Source: an uncultured Cuneatibacter sp.
GTDB taxonomy: Bacteria > Bacillota > Clostridia > Lachnospirales > Lachnospiraceae
Assembly (NCBI GenBank): GCA_934234215.1
Contig: CAKQHB010000008.1
Coordinates: forward strand, 1-64,000
DNA: 64,000 nucleotides
Direction of reading: 5' to 3'
Part shown: positions 51,575 through 59,742 of the stretch, piece by piece
Layout of the letters: every line of letters starts with the position of its first letter
How positions within the stretch are numbered: the first letter of the stretch is position 1
Translations under genes and position numbers: made by a program
The notes under the pieces: generated by a model
What the model was told of the DNA's origin: nothing
Seen by the model: only the letters and a program-made list of their open reading frames with translations
Databases searched by the model: none

Positions 51575-53455
51575 ATGCAGGATGATTTTAATATCGAAGA
51601 GGAGCTGAAAAAGCTGCCGGGAAAACCGGGCGTTTACCTGATGCACGATGATAAAGATGAGATCATCTACGTCGGAAAGGCAATCAGCCTGAAAAACCGC
51701 GTGCGTCAGTATTTTCAGAGCAGCCGGGGCAAGACGGCAAAGATCAACAAGATGGTGTCCCGCATCCACCATTTCGAGTATATTGTGACGGATTCCGAGA
51801 TGGAAGCGCTGGTGCTGGAGTGCAATCTCATCAAGGAGCATCAGCCTCGGTATAACACGATGCTGAAGGATGACAAGGCGTACCCCTACATCCGTGTGAC
51901 AGTGGAGGAAGAGTTTCCCCGTGTGCTGTTCGCCCGGACGATGAAGAAGGACAAGTCCCGCTATTTCGGACCGTACACGAGTGCCGGCGCAGTCAAGGAT
52001 ACGCTGGAGCTGATTCGAAAGCTGTACCAGATCCGTACCTGCAACCGCAATCTGCCGCGGGACATCGGCAAGGAACGGCCGTGTCTGAATTATCACATCG
52101 GGCAGTGCGCCGGTCCGTGTCAGGGCTACATCAGCAAGGAAGACTACGCCGCGCATATCAAACAGGTGTTGGATTTTCTGTCAGGCAAGTATGACGACAT
52201 TACCCGTGACCTGAAAAAGAAAATGCTAATCGCATCCGAGGAGCTGCGGTTCGAGGATGCCATCAATTACCGGGAGCTGCTGAACAGTGTGCAGCACATT
52301 GCGCAGAAGCAAAAGATCACAGACACCGGCTCTATGGAAGACCGGGATGTGCTGGCATATGCAGCCGAAGGCGGAGAGGGCATCATGCAGGTGTTCTTTA
52401 TCCGAGAGGGCAAGATGATCGGGCGGGATCATTTTCATATTTCCATTGCGGAGGATGATTCCCCCCGCCGTGTCATGACGAGTTTTGTAAAGCAGTTTTA
52501 TGCGGGAACGCCTTTTGTGCCGCGAGAGCTGTTTTTGCAGGTGCCGTTGGAAGAGGATGAGGAAGAGATGATCGCAAGCTGGCTGTCGGAAAAGCGGGGA
52601 CACAAGGTTCAGATCCTCGTGCCGGAGCGGGGCGAGAAGAGTCGTCTGGTAGAACTGGCGGAGAAGAATGCGCAGATGGTATTGCGTCAGGATCATGAGC
52701 GCATCCGCAAGGAAGAAAAGCGCACGAGCGGCGCCATGAAGATGGTGGCGGACTGGCTGAATCTTTCGGACATTCACCGGGTTGAGGCGTTCGATATTTC
52801 GAATATCAGCGGATTTGAGTCAGTTGGTTCCATGGTCGTCTTTCAGGATGGTCAGCCCAGACGCAATGATTACCGCAAATTCCGGATCAAGTCTGTGCAG
52901 GGCCCGAATGACTATGCTTCTATGGAAGAGGTGCTGACGAGACGATTCACCCACGGCATGCAGACGGATGCGGGCGGATTTGACCGATTCCCGGATCTGA
53001 TCATGATGGATGGCGGCAGAGGTCAGGTGAATATCGCGCTGGGTGTGCTGGAAAAACTGGATCTGCACATTCCGGTGTGCGGCATGGTAAAGGACGATCA
53101 TCACCGCACAAGAGGACTGTATTATAACAACATCGAGATTCCCATTGATACGCATTCTGCGGGATTCCACCTCATTACCCGCGTGCAGGATGAGGCGCAC
53201 CGATTCGCCATCGAGTATCACCGGAGTCTCCGGGGCAAGAAAAGCACTCAGTCGATCCTGGACGAGATTCCCGGTATTGGCGAGGCGCGGAGAAAGGCGC
53301 TGATGCGGGCATTTGGCAGTCTGGAGGCGGTGCGGGATGCAGAAGTGGAAGATCTTGCGGCGCTGGATGGCATGAATCAAAGGGCAGCGCAGTCGGTTTA
53401 TGATTTCTTTCACAAAAATCCGGAGCAGGCAACACCGGAGGTGGAGGAAGTCTGA
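51575..53455 (+). CDS. uvrC: UvrABC excision nuclease subunit C
   Basis: 626 residues. N-terminal GIY-YIG domain (PGVYLMHDDKDEIIYVGKA), UVR motif in the region about 205-235, the C-terminal RNase H-like nuclease (VEAFDISNISG, MMDGGRGQ) and a final helix-hairpin-helix (IPGIGEARRKALM). It makes both incisions around UvrB-bound lesions. The start is the first ATG of the open frame; the ribosome site is weak (AGGGCAGG). First gene of the conserved uvrC-hprK-murB-rapZ-whiA run. Confidence 0.98.
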   Translation: MQDDFNIEEELKKLPGKPGVYLMHDDKDEIIYVGKAISLKNRVRQYFQSSRGKTAKINKMVSRIHHFEYIVTDSEMEALVLECNLIKEHQPRYNTMLKDDKAYPYIRVTVEEEFPRVLFARTMKKDKSRYFGPYTSAGAVKDTLELIRKLYQIRTCNRNLPRDIGKERPCLNYHIGQCAGPCQGYISKEDYAAHIKQVLDFLSGKYDDITRDLKKKMLIASEELRFEDAINYRELLNSVQHIAQKQKITDTGSMEDRDVLAYAAEGGEGIMQVFFIREGKMIGRDHFHISIAEDDSPRRVMTSFVKQFYAGTPFVPRELFLQVPLEEDEEEMIASWLSEKRGHKVQILVPERGEKSRLVELAEKNAQMVLRQDHERIRKEEKRTSGAMKMVADWLNLSDIHRVEAFDISNISGFESVGSMVVFQDGQPRRNDYRKFRIKSVQGPNDYASMEEVLTRRFTHGMQTDAGGFDRFPDLIMMDGGRGQVNIALGVLEKLDLHIPVCGMVKDDHHRTRGLYYNNIEIPIDTHSAGFHLITRVQDEAHRFAIEYHRSLRGKKSTQSILDEIPGIGEARRKALMRAFGSLEAVRDAEVEDLAALDGMNQRAAQSVYDFFHKNPEQATPEVEEV

Positions 53456-53529
53456 CGAAAAAGGTGTTTACAGACCGATAGGCGCTTGTTAAAATAAAAG
53501 AAAAGCTCCGAAAAAGGGGGAAGTGTTTT

Positions 53530-54492
53530 ATGAATCCGAATGTCAACAAAAGTGTGTCGGTAACAAAAATCATCAAGAAGATGCAGCTGGAGAATCTGAC
53601 CAGAGAGATCAATACCGATAAGATTTTGATCGACCATGCAGAGGTGAATCGTCCGGCGTTGCAGTTGTCCGGCTTTTATGATTTCTTTGACAAAGAGCGT
53701 GTGCAGATCATCGGTAAGGTTGAGAATGCTTACATGCAGACGAAGACACCGGAAGAGCGGGAAGCGACTTATGATAAGCTTCTCAGTCACAAGATGCCCT
53801 GCTGTATTTTCACCCGTGGGATCAAGCCGGAGGAGCATGTAATCCGCAGTGCCGTGAAGTACGGCGTTCCGATCCTCTGCACCCCGGCAACGACTTCTGA
53901 CCTGACGAGTGAGATCATCCGCTGGCTGAAGGTTGAGCTGGCTCCGGTCATCTCGATTCACGGAGTGCTGGTAGATGTATACGGCGAAGGTGTGCTGATC
54001 ACCGGCGAGAGCGGCATCGGTAAGAGTGAGGCGGCTCTGGAGCTGATCAAGAGAGGACATCGTCTCGTTTCCGATGACGTTGTTGAGATTAAGAAGGTGA
54101 GCGACGAGACACTGGTTGGTGCAGCGCCGAACATCACCCGCCATTTCATCGAGCTGCGAGGCATCGGCATCATTGATGTCAAGACGCTGTTCGGTGTTGA
54201 GAGTGTCAAGAATACCCAGAGCATCGACATGGTGATCCAGCTGGAAGAGTGGAACAAGGATACCGAGTATGACCGCATGGGTATGGAAGACAAGTACATG
54301 GAGATTCTGGGCAATAAGGTCATCTGCCACCAGATTCCGATCCGCCCCGGCAGAAACCTGGCGGTTATCGTAGAGTCTGCGGCAGTCAACTACAGACAGA
54401 AGAAGATGGGATATAACGCAGCCAGAGAGTTATATAACCGTGTTCAGGCAAATCTGGCAAAACGGATGGAGCAGGAAGAGGACGAAGAATGA
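53530..54492 (+). CDS. hprK: HPr kinase/phosphorylase
   Basis: 320 residues. A hexameric sensor that phosphorylates or dephosphorylates Ser46 of HPr for carbon catabolite control. Walker A GESGIGKSE followed by RGHRLVSDDVVEI is the family signature, and LRGIGIID lies further on. N-terminal domain of about 130 residues as usual. GGGGGAAG ribosome site. The stop overlaps the murB start by 4 nt. Confidence 0.97.
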   Translation: MNPNVNKSVSVTKIIKKMQLENLTREINTDKILIDHAEVNRPALQLSGFYDFFDKERVQIIGKVENAYMQTKTPEEREATYDKLLSHKMPCCIFTRGIKPEEHVIRSAVKYGVPILCTPATTSDLTSEIIRWLKVELAPVISIHGVLVDVYGEGVLITGESGIGKSEAALELIKRGHRLVSDDVVEIKKVSDETLVGAAPNITRHFIELRGIGIIDVKTLFGVESVKNTQSIDMVIQLEEWNKDTEYDRMGMEDKYMEILGNKVICHQIPIRPGRNLAVIVESAAVNYRQKKMGYNAARELYNRVQANLAKRMEQEEDEE

Positions 54493-55397
54493 CAGATTTT
54501 TTGACAGCATGTAACGCAGCAGTTCCCACCGGGCTGGTGCAGGAGCAGGAGCCGATGAGCCGCCATACCACATTTGCAGCGGGCGGCGCGGCAAGATACT
54601 ATGTGACACCGGGGACGATGGAGGAGCTGGCGCAGGTCATTGCACTGTGCAGAGAGCAGGAGCTGGCGTGGATGCTTCTTGGAAAAGGCAGCAACCTGCT
54701 GGTGAGTGATGCCGGGTATGACGGCGTGATGATCTCCACTGCGAAGCTGTCGGAGTGCCGTCTGGACGGCGATGAGTTGTATGCAGAGGCAGGCTGCTCC
54801 CTCGCAAAGCTGGCAGGTGCAGCGCAGCGGTCGGGATACACCGGACTGGAGTTTGCAGCCGGGATTCCCGGTACGCTGGGCGGTGCAGTTGTCATGAATG
54901 CCGGCGCTTACGGCGGTGAGATGAAGGATGTGCTGACGGAAGTGCAGGTATTGACACCGGAAGGCGAGCTGGTCTGGATTCCGGCAGAACAGATGGATCT
55001 TGGCTATCGTCACAGCTGCGTGGCAGAGCGAGGCTATGCGGTGCTGGCGGCAAAGATGCATCTGACCGCTGGTGATCCGGCGCAGATCCGTGCCGTGATG
55101 GAAGATCTGGCGGCACGCCGCAGAGAAAAGCAGCCGCTTGAGTATCCCAGCGCAGGCAGCACATTCAAGCGCCCGGAGGGATATTTTGCGGGAAAGCTGA
55201 TTCAGGATGCGGGACTTCGCGGATTTCAGGTGGGCGGCGCGCAGGTTTCCGAAAAGCACTGCGGCTTTGTCATCAATCGGGATCACGCGACAGCCTCAGA
55301 TATTTGGGAGCTGTGCAGACAGGTACAGGAGAAGGTTCGGGAACAGTTCGGCGTAGAGCTGCAGCTGGAAGTCCGGACAGTAGGAGAGTTTCAATGA
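54489..55397 (+). CDS. murB: UDP-N-acetylenolpyruvoylglucosamine reductase
   Basis: 302 residues, type IIb by length. It reduces enolpyruvyl-UDP-GlcNAc to UDP-MurNAc with NADPH and FAD. FAD contacts are in GKGSNLLVSDAGYDG and AGIPGTLGGAVVMNAGAYG; YPSAGSTFKRP holds the catalytic Ser, and the second acid is near the C-terminus. It overlaps hprK and rapZ by 4 nt each. Confidence 0.97.
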   Translation: MTDFLTACNAAVPTGLVQEQEPMSRHTTFAAGGAARYYVTPGTMEELAQVIALCREQELAWMLLGKGSNLLVSDAGYDGVMISTAKLSECRLDGDELYAEAGCSLAKLAGAAQRSGYTGLEFAAGIPGTLGGAVVMNAGAYGGEMKDVLTEVQVLTPEGELVWIPAEQMDLGYRHSCVAERGYAVLAAKMHLTAGDPAQIRAVMEDLAARRREKQPLEYPSAGSTFKRPEGYFAGKLIQDAGLRGFQVGGAQVSEKHCGFVINRDHATASDIWELCRQVQEKVREQFGVELQLEVRTVGEFQ

Positions 55398-56257
55398 GAC
55401 TTCTGATCGTGACAGGCATGAGCGGAGCAGGGCGCACGACAGCGCTGAAGATGTTGGAGGATATGGATTACTTCTGTGTTGACAATCTGCCGATCCCGCT
55501 CCTGACCCGTTTTATGGAATTAGTAGTAGATCCGAAATTTGTCAAAAAGAAAGCAGCCATCGGCGTAGATATCCGCAATGGACAGGATCTGCCGTCGCTG
55601 CAGGAAATATTAGAACAGCTGCCGGAGGGCATGCAGCATCCGGAGATCTTATTTTTAGATGCCGGAGAAGCATGCCTTGTGAAGCGGTATAAAGAGACGC
55701 GCCGCAGCCATCCCCTGTCGAAGGAGGGACGCATTGAGGACGGTATCCGTGAGGAGCGCCGCTGCCTGGAATTTCTCCGGGCGGAGGCAGATTATTATGT
55801 GGATACCACCGACCTCTTGACGCGGGATCTGAGAAAGCGTCTGGAAGAATGGTTTGCGGATGATCTGAAAGACGGCATGATGCGTGTCAGTGTCATGTCC
55901 TTTGGATTTAAATACGGCATTCCGGCGGATTGCGACCTCGTGTTTGATGTGCGCTTTTTGCCCAACCCCTATTACATCGATCATCTCAAGCACCACACCG
56001 GTCTGGAAGCCTGCGTGCAGGATTACGTCATGAGCTTTGATGTGACGCGGGCATTTCTGGACAAATTGGTGGACATGATCCGTTTCCTGATTCCGAATTA
56101 CATTTCGGAAGGAAAGACGCAGCTGGTCATCGGTATCGGCTGCACCGGCGGACACCACCGTTCTGTCACACTGGCGTGTGCATTGTACGACCGCCTGAAA
56201 GACCAGACACCGGGGGCAAAATGGAGTCTGTCCCACAGAGACTGCGAACAGAATTGA
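55394..56257 (+). CDS. rapZ: RNase adapter / nucleotide-binding protein RapZ (YvcJ) with altered P-loop
   Basis: 287 residues. The ATG at 55394 overlaps the murB stop; a longer frame to 55304 lies inside murB. N-terminal P-loop region GMSGAGRTTALKMLEDM, then YFCVDNLP, the standard RapZ order; C-terminal domain with GCTGGHHRSVT and a final SHRD. The P-loop Lys (GxxGxGK) is replaced by Arg here. In well-studied RapZ the N-terminal domain binds GTP or ATP, so the change may weaken hydrolysis. In this order the gene links cell-wall sugar supply with whiA. Confidence 0.95.
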   Translation: MRLLIVTGMSGAGRTTALKMLEDMDYFCVDNLPIPLLTRFMELVVDPKFVKKKAAIGVDIRNGQDLPSLQEILEQLPEGMQHPEILFLDAGEACLVKRYKETRRSHPLSKEGRIEDGIREERRCLEFLRAEADYYVDTTDLLTRDLRKRLEEWFADDLKDGMMRVSVMSFGFKYGIPADCDLVFDVRFLPNPYYIDHLKHHTGLEACVQDYVMSFDVTRAFLDKLVDMIRFLIPNYISEGKTQLVIGIGCTGGHHRSVTLACALYDRLKDQTPGAKWSLSHRDCEQN

Positions 56258-56271
56258 GGAGTATAAAAAAG

Positions 56272-57222
56272 ATGTCTTTTTCACGACAGATAAAAGAAGA
56301 AATTGCGCCGGTGATCGGCAAAGACAAACACTGCCAGCTTTCTGAGCTGGCAGCTCTTTTTGCGTTCTGCGGCATGATCGAATATGGAGAAGAGGACGAG
56401 TATCAGCTCTTATTCCACACCGAAAATGAACTGGTGGCAGAAAAGTGCGACCAGCTCATCGCTGAATTATTTTCAATCTCCACAATGACACTGACAAAAG
56501 ATCAGGCGTATCGCAATCGTGAGCACGCGTATCTGGTCCTCGTGTCAGAGGGTGAGGACAGCATGACCTGCCTGCGGGCGCTGCAGCTGGCTGATGAAAA
56601 TGGAAATCTGCGGGAGCGAGGAGAAGAGCTCGTTTCCCCGATGCTGGTGCAGCGGGAATGCTGTCGAAGAACCTTTCTGCGGGGCGCGTATCTGGCAGTC
56701 GGTTCCGTATCAGATCCGACACGTTTTTACCACATCGAATTTGTGTGCCAGACCGAGGACGGCGCAAAACAGCTGCAGGATATGATCGCAACCTTTGAGA
56801 TTGACGCAAAAATCACCGCCCGCAAGAAATCCTGGATCGTCTACGTCAAAGACGGCGACAATCTGGCGGAATTGCTGCGAATTATCGAGGCGCATCAGGC
56901 ATTGCTGCAGCTGGAGAACCTGCGTATTGTCAAGGAAATGCGCAACTCCATCAATCGTCAGGTCAACTGCGACGCCGCAAACATCCAGAAAACCGTCACT
57001 GCTGCACAGGATCAGGTCAAAGACATCCTCTACATCGAGGAGCACATGGGACTGTCCAAGCTGAACGAAGGGCTGGAGACTGTCGCCAGAGCCAGACTGG
57101 AACAGCAGCAGGCAACACTGAAAGAAATCGGAGAAACGCTGGGGCTGGGAAAATCCTGCGTGAACCATCGGTTTAAGAAGTTGAAGGAGATTGCGGAGCA
57201 GCTGAGAAGTCAGGAAGCGTAA
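56272..57222 (+). CDS. whiA: WhiA-type DNA-binding regulator
   Basis: 316 residues. The ATG at 56272 has GAGG 11 nt upstream; a longer frame to 56176 overlaps rapZ. N-terminal LAGLIDADG-homing-endonuclease-like domain without catalytic acids, and a C-terminal helix-turn-helix (TLKEIGETLGLGKSCVNHRFKKL). WhiA affects chromosome segregation and division in Bacillus and sporulation in Streptomyces. Directly followed by a long hairpin element. Confidence 0.96.
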   Translation: MSFSRQIKEEIAPVIGKDKHCQLSELAALFAFCGMIEYGEEDEYQLLFHTENELVAEKCDQLIAELFSISTMTLTKDQAYRNREHAYLVLVSEGEDSMTCLRALQLADENGNLRERGEELVSPMLVQRECCRRTFLRGAYLAVGSVSDPTRFYHIEFVCQTEDGAKQLQDMIATFEIDAKITARKKSWIVYVKDGDNLAELLRIIEAHQALLQLENLRIVKEMRNSINRQVNCDAANIQKTVTAAQDQVKDILYIEEHMGLSKLNEGLETVARARLEQQQATLKEIGETLGLGKSCVNHRFKKLKEIAEQLRSQEA

Positions 57223-57531
57223 AAAATAGAAAATCGTTGATACTATGAAAAGGCTAACGTGTGTATTTTCTCTATCGTGAATAGCGTCCTGCCAGAAAAG
57301 AGGTTTCCTTGCGTGCGAAATTTCCTGTAACTTTTTTGCAGCTTTTTTCGTCATTCGCGGAAACGCGCTTCGCTTGAACGGTCCGCTCATTGGCGAAGCA
57401 GCAAAGAAGTTACGACGGAAATTACCGCAATGCAAGGGCACCTCTTTTTCTGACGGGACGCTAAAATTCGCGAAGGAATAACACAAATGTAGAGTTTCAG
57501 CAATATTAACGATGTTTTCTATCTTTTACAA
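57220..57531. repeat. Long imperfect hairpin element (core family), copy B
   Basis: Almost the whole gap between whiA and the GNAT gene is one inverted repeat of more than 300 bp. The left arm begins GTAAAAAATAGAAAATCGTTG and runs through GCGTCCTGCCAGAAAAGAGG; the right arm reads back with matching sequence through CCTCTTTTTCTGACGGGACGC and ends CGATGTTTTCTATCTTTTAC. The apex, on the minus strand, reads CCAATGAGCGGACCGTTCAAG then GCGAAGCGCGTT, shared with 59528-59742. No gene or classical terminator was seen. Confidence 0.85.
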
Positions 57532-57576
57532 TCCATGCAGAGTAGATGGTTGACAGAGCTGAAAAAGGAAATGAAT

Positions 57577-58101
57577 ATGGAGATTCGAAAGTTAGAAAAA
57601 AAGGAGTATGCTGGTCGGCGGTTTACGGTGCGTTATCAGACGACTGGTTATTATGAAATCCGGGAAGTGGAATCTGGGTTTTCAGTGGAGTATCAGCACT
57701 TTGAAGCGCCAGTGGAAAAGTCTTTTGAAGATGAGTTCTTCGGCGAATGGCTGGAGAACCCGGTGGTGTACGGCGCATTTGATGGAGAGCGTTTATTGGG
57801 ATTTGTAGAAGGCGCGTTGGAGTCGTGGAACAACCGTTATCGCATCTCCAATATCTGCGTGTGCGATACGGAGCAACGGCATCATGGCATTGGAACTGTG
57901 CTGATGAATCAGATCTTGCAGGATGCAAAGGAATCCGGAGCGCGGATGGTGGTGCTGGAAACGCAGACTTGCAATGAAAATGCCATTGCATTTTATCGAA
58001 AAAATGATTTCAAAATCATCGGTTTTGATTTATCCGCATATTCCAATACAGATCAGGAACAATGTGAAGTGCGGATCGAGATGGGGAGAAAGCTCAAATA
58101 A
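57577..58101 (+). CDS. GNAT-family N-acetyltransferase
   Basis: 174 residues. The ATG at 57577 has AAGGA 7 nt upstream; ATGs at 57535 and 57571 fit less well. Acetyl-CoA-binding motif A reads VCDTEQRHHGIGTVLMNQIL (RxxGxG/A variant RHHGIG), and motif B includes ETQTCNENAIAFYRKNDF. This branch includes streptothricin/aminoglycoside-type and ribosomal-type acetyltransferases, and the substrate cannot be told. It lies between a long hairpin element and a DUF1848 pseudogene. Confidence 0.88.
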   Translation: MEIRKLEKKEYAGRRFTVRYQTTGYYEIREVESGFSVEYQHFEAPVEKSFEDEFFGEWLENPVVYGAFDGERLLGFVEGALESWNNRYRISNICVCDTEQRHHGIGTVLMNQILQDAKESGARMVVLETQTCNENAIAFYRKNDFKIIGFDLSAYSNTDQEQCEVRIEMGRKLK

Positions 58102-58109
58102 GAGAAGAT

Positions 58110-58430
58110 ATGATTATTCAGACAGGTATGCGAACGGACATTCCGGCGTTTTATTCGGAATGGCTTTGTAATCGAATCAAAGAAGGTTATGTCCTTGTAA
58201 GAAATTGAACCAAATGTACCGGACAAAGAACGTGTGTAATCAGTTTTATCGACATTTACAAAAAAGTAGAGCGGAATTTCCCGACCGCACAGCCTGTTGC
58301 AAAAGAAGACAGGCTGTACCTGGGGAAAACTATGATTGAAATTGCCGGACGATATGGCATGACCGTTCGCCCCTGCGCAGAAGGGGATGAGCTGGCACCT
58401 TATGGAGCAGATTGTTCCGGGTGCATGAGG
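58110..58430 (+). pseudogene. Remnant of a DUF1848-family gene
   Basis: Starts at an ATG with MIIQTGMRTDIPAFYSEWL...EGYVLVRN, the opening of DUF1848 proteins (normally about 300 residues), then TGA at 58206. In the same frame, fragments CVISFIDIYKKVERNFP and IAGRYGMTVRPCAEGDEL...CSGCM from the middle and later parts of the family follow. The central block is missing. It is therefore a gene with an internal deletion and a stop, joined downstream to unrelated sequence. It begins 8 nt after the GNAT stop, so the two may once have been a unit. Confidence 0.8.
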
Positions 58431-58481
58431 CGAAGCAGGAGAGTTGGATTGATCGTCAACTGCGGTTGGAGCTGTGGTGAG

Positions 58482-59411
58482 TTACTCCTTCCGATACCGA
58501 TAAGCCCCCTCAATCGCATGGATTACATCCACGATCAGGCTGTTATACGGCACAGATACGTTGTATTTTCTCGCCTGTTCCACGATGGCTCCGTTGATGG
58601 CATCAATTTCGGTGGGAATGCATTTCTGTACATCCTGATACATGGAAGAGTAGCCTTTTCCAGCGTTTTCGCAGACATGATGTACCATGTCCAGCACTTC
58701 CATGTAAGAAAAATGTGTGCCGTCCGCTTCTGCCACATCAACGGCTTCGCAGATCATTTTCTCTGCAAAGTCCCATGCGTACTGATTCTCGATCATATAA
58801 GCAATCGGTGTCTCAGTGATTGCCGTGAAGGTATTGATCGAAAGATTGACGAACAGCTTGCTCCAGATGATACGCTGGATATCATCGGAAATCGCAGACT
58901 GGAATCCTGCCTCCTCCAGCAGATCAGCGACCGGCTGCAGGTGCAGATTTTCTTCCAGATTACTGCCAATCGTGGTAACACCGTTCCCGCTGTGGCGGAT
59001 TTTACCGCTGCCGAGATTAACAGAATTGTGTTTGCTTGTGCCGATGATAATATTTTCGGTTTTGACATATTTGGCGATTTTTCGGTCGTTACCAGCGCCG
59101 TTCTGCAAGGTCATAACCAGTGTATTTTCTCCAAAAAGTGCTTTGTTTTCTTCCAGAGAACTTTCTGTGTGAGTGGATTTCACAAAGACGATCACAAGGT
59201 CCGCGACTTCGTTGCAGGTTCCGGACTTCATCGCGCGAATATTCGAAAAATGTTGTACACTGCCGTCTTCTTCCTGTACGGTAATGCCATTTTCATTGAG
59301 TGCCTGCACCTGCGGCTCGTACACATCCAGCATGGTGACATCATTATTCTTACTTAAATAAGCCCCATACAAACAACCCATAGCGCCAGCGCCAATTACG
59401 ATAATCTTCAT
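58482..59411 (-). CDS. panE: Ketopantoate reductase-family (PanE/ApbA) oxidoreductase
   Basis: 309 residues. N-terminal Rossmann fold IIVIGAGAMGCLYGAYLSK (GxGxxG), then LQNGAGN and a C-terminal helical domain with KLFVNLSINTF. The usual reaction is NADPH-dependent reduction of 2-dehydropantoate to pantoate, for CoA. Many paralogues in this family act on other keto acids, and no panB or panC is adjacent, so the gene symbol is provisional. GAGGAGG ribosome site; the start is 117 nt from the left arm of a long hairpin element. Confidence 0.85.
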   Translation of the reverse strand: MKIIVIGAGAMGCLYGAYLSKNNDVTMLDVYEPQVQALNENGITVQEEDGSVQHFSNIRAMKSGTCNEVADLVIVFVKSTHTESSLEENKALFGENTLVMTLQNGAGNDRKIAKYVKTENIIIGTSKHNSVNLGSGKIRHSGNGVTTIGSNLEENLHLQPVADLLEEAGFQSAISDDIQRIIWSKLFVNLSINTFTAITETPIAYMIENQYAWDFAEKMICEAVDVAEADGTHFSYMEVLDMVHHVCENAGKGYSSMYQDVQKCIPTEIDAINGAIVEQARKYNVSVPYNSLIVDVIHAIEGAYRYRKE

Positions 59412-59527
59412 AAAGCAAATCCTCCTCTAAAATTTCTTGTAAAACAGAATAGCACTCTTACTTTCATTCGTCAAATGGTGGAGCAGATTTGATTTACCTT
59501 GAAAGGCAACTTTGCTGAAATGCGGGA

Positions 59528-59742
59528 TACTTAAAGTTGTGCGAAAAAGCTCCGAATGACATTCAAATCAAAAATAACATTGCGAGTATTCCGTCGTATA
59601 AATTTTCAGTACCGCCAATGAGCAATCCGTTCAAGCGAAGCGCGTTATTGCGAATGGCGGAAAGTACTGAAAATTTATACAGGAAACGGAGCTGGTTATT
59701 GAGATTTGAATGTCATCACGGAGCTTATGCACATCGTTTTAG
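59528..59742. repeat. Long imperfect hairpin element (core family), copy C
   Basis: Left arm AAGCTCCG-AATGACATTC...GTATAAATTTTCAGTAC; right arm GTACTGAAAATTTATAC...GAATGTCAT-CACGGAGCTT. Apex reads CCGCCAATGAGCAATCCGTTC then AAGCGAAGCGCGTTATTGCG, sharing the core with copies A and B. The right arm reaches the stop codon of the ATPase gene. It lies between two genes on the minus strand. Nothing else was seen in the gap. Confidence 0.85.

Noticed and set aside
58332..59357. 341-codon plus-strand frame over the panE gene
   Set aside because: Only its first ~33 codons are the DUF1848 remnant; the rest is antisense to the ketopantoate reductase gene.
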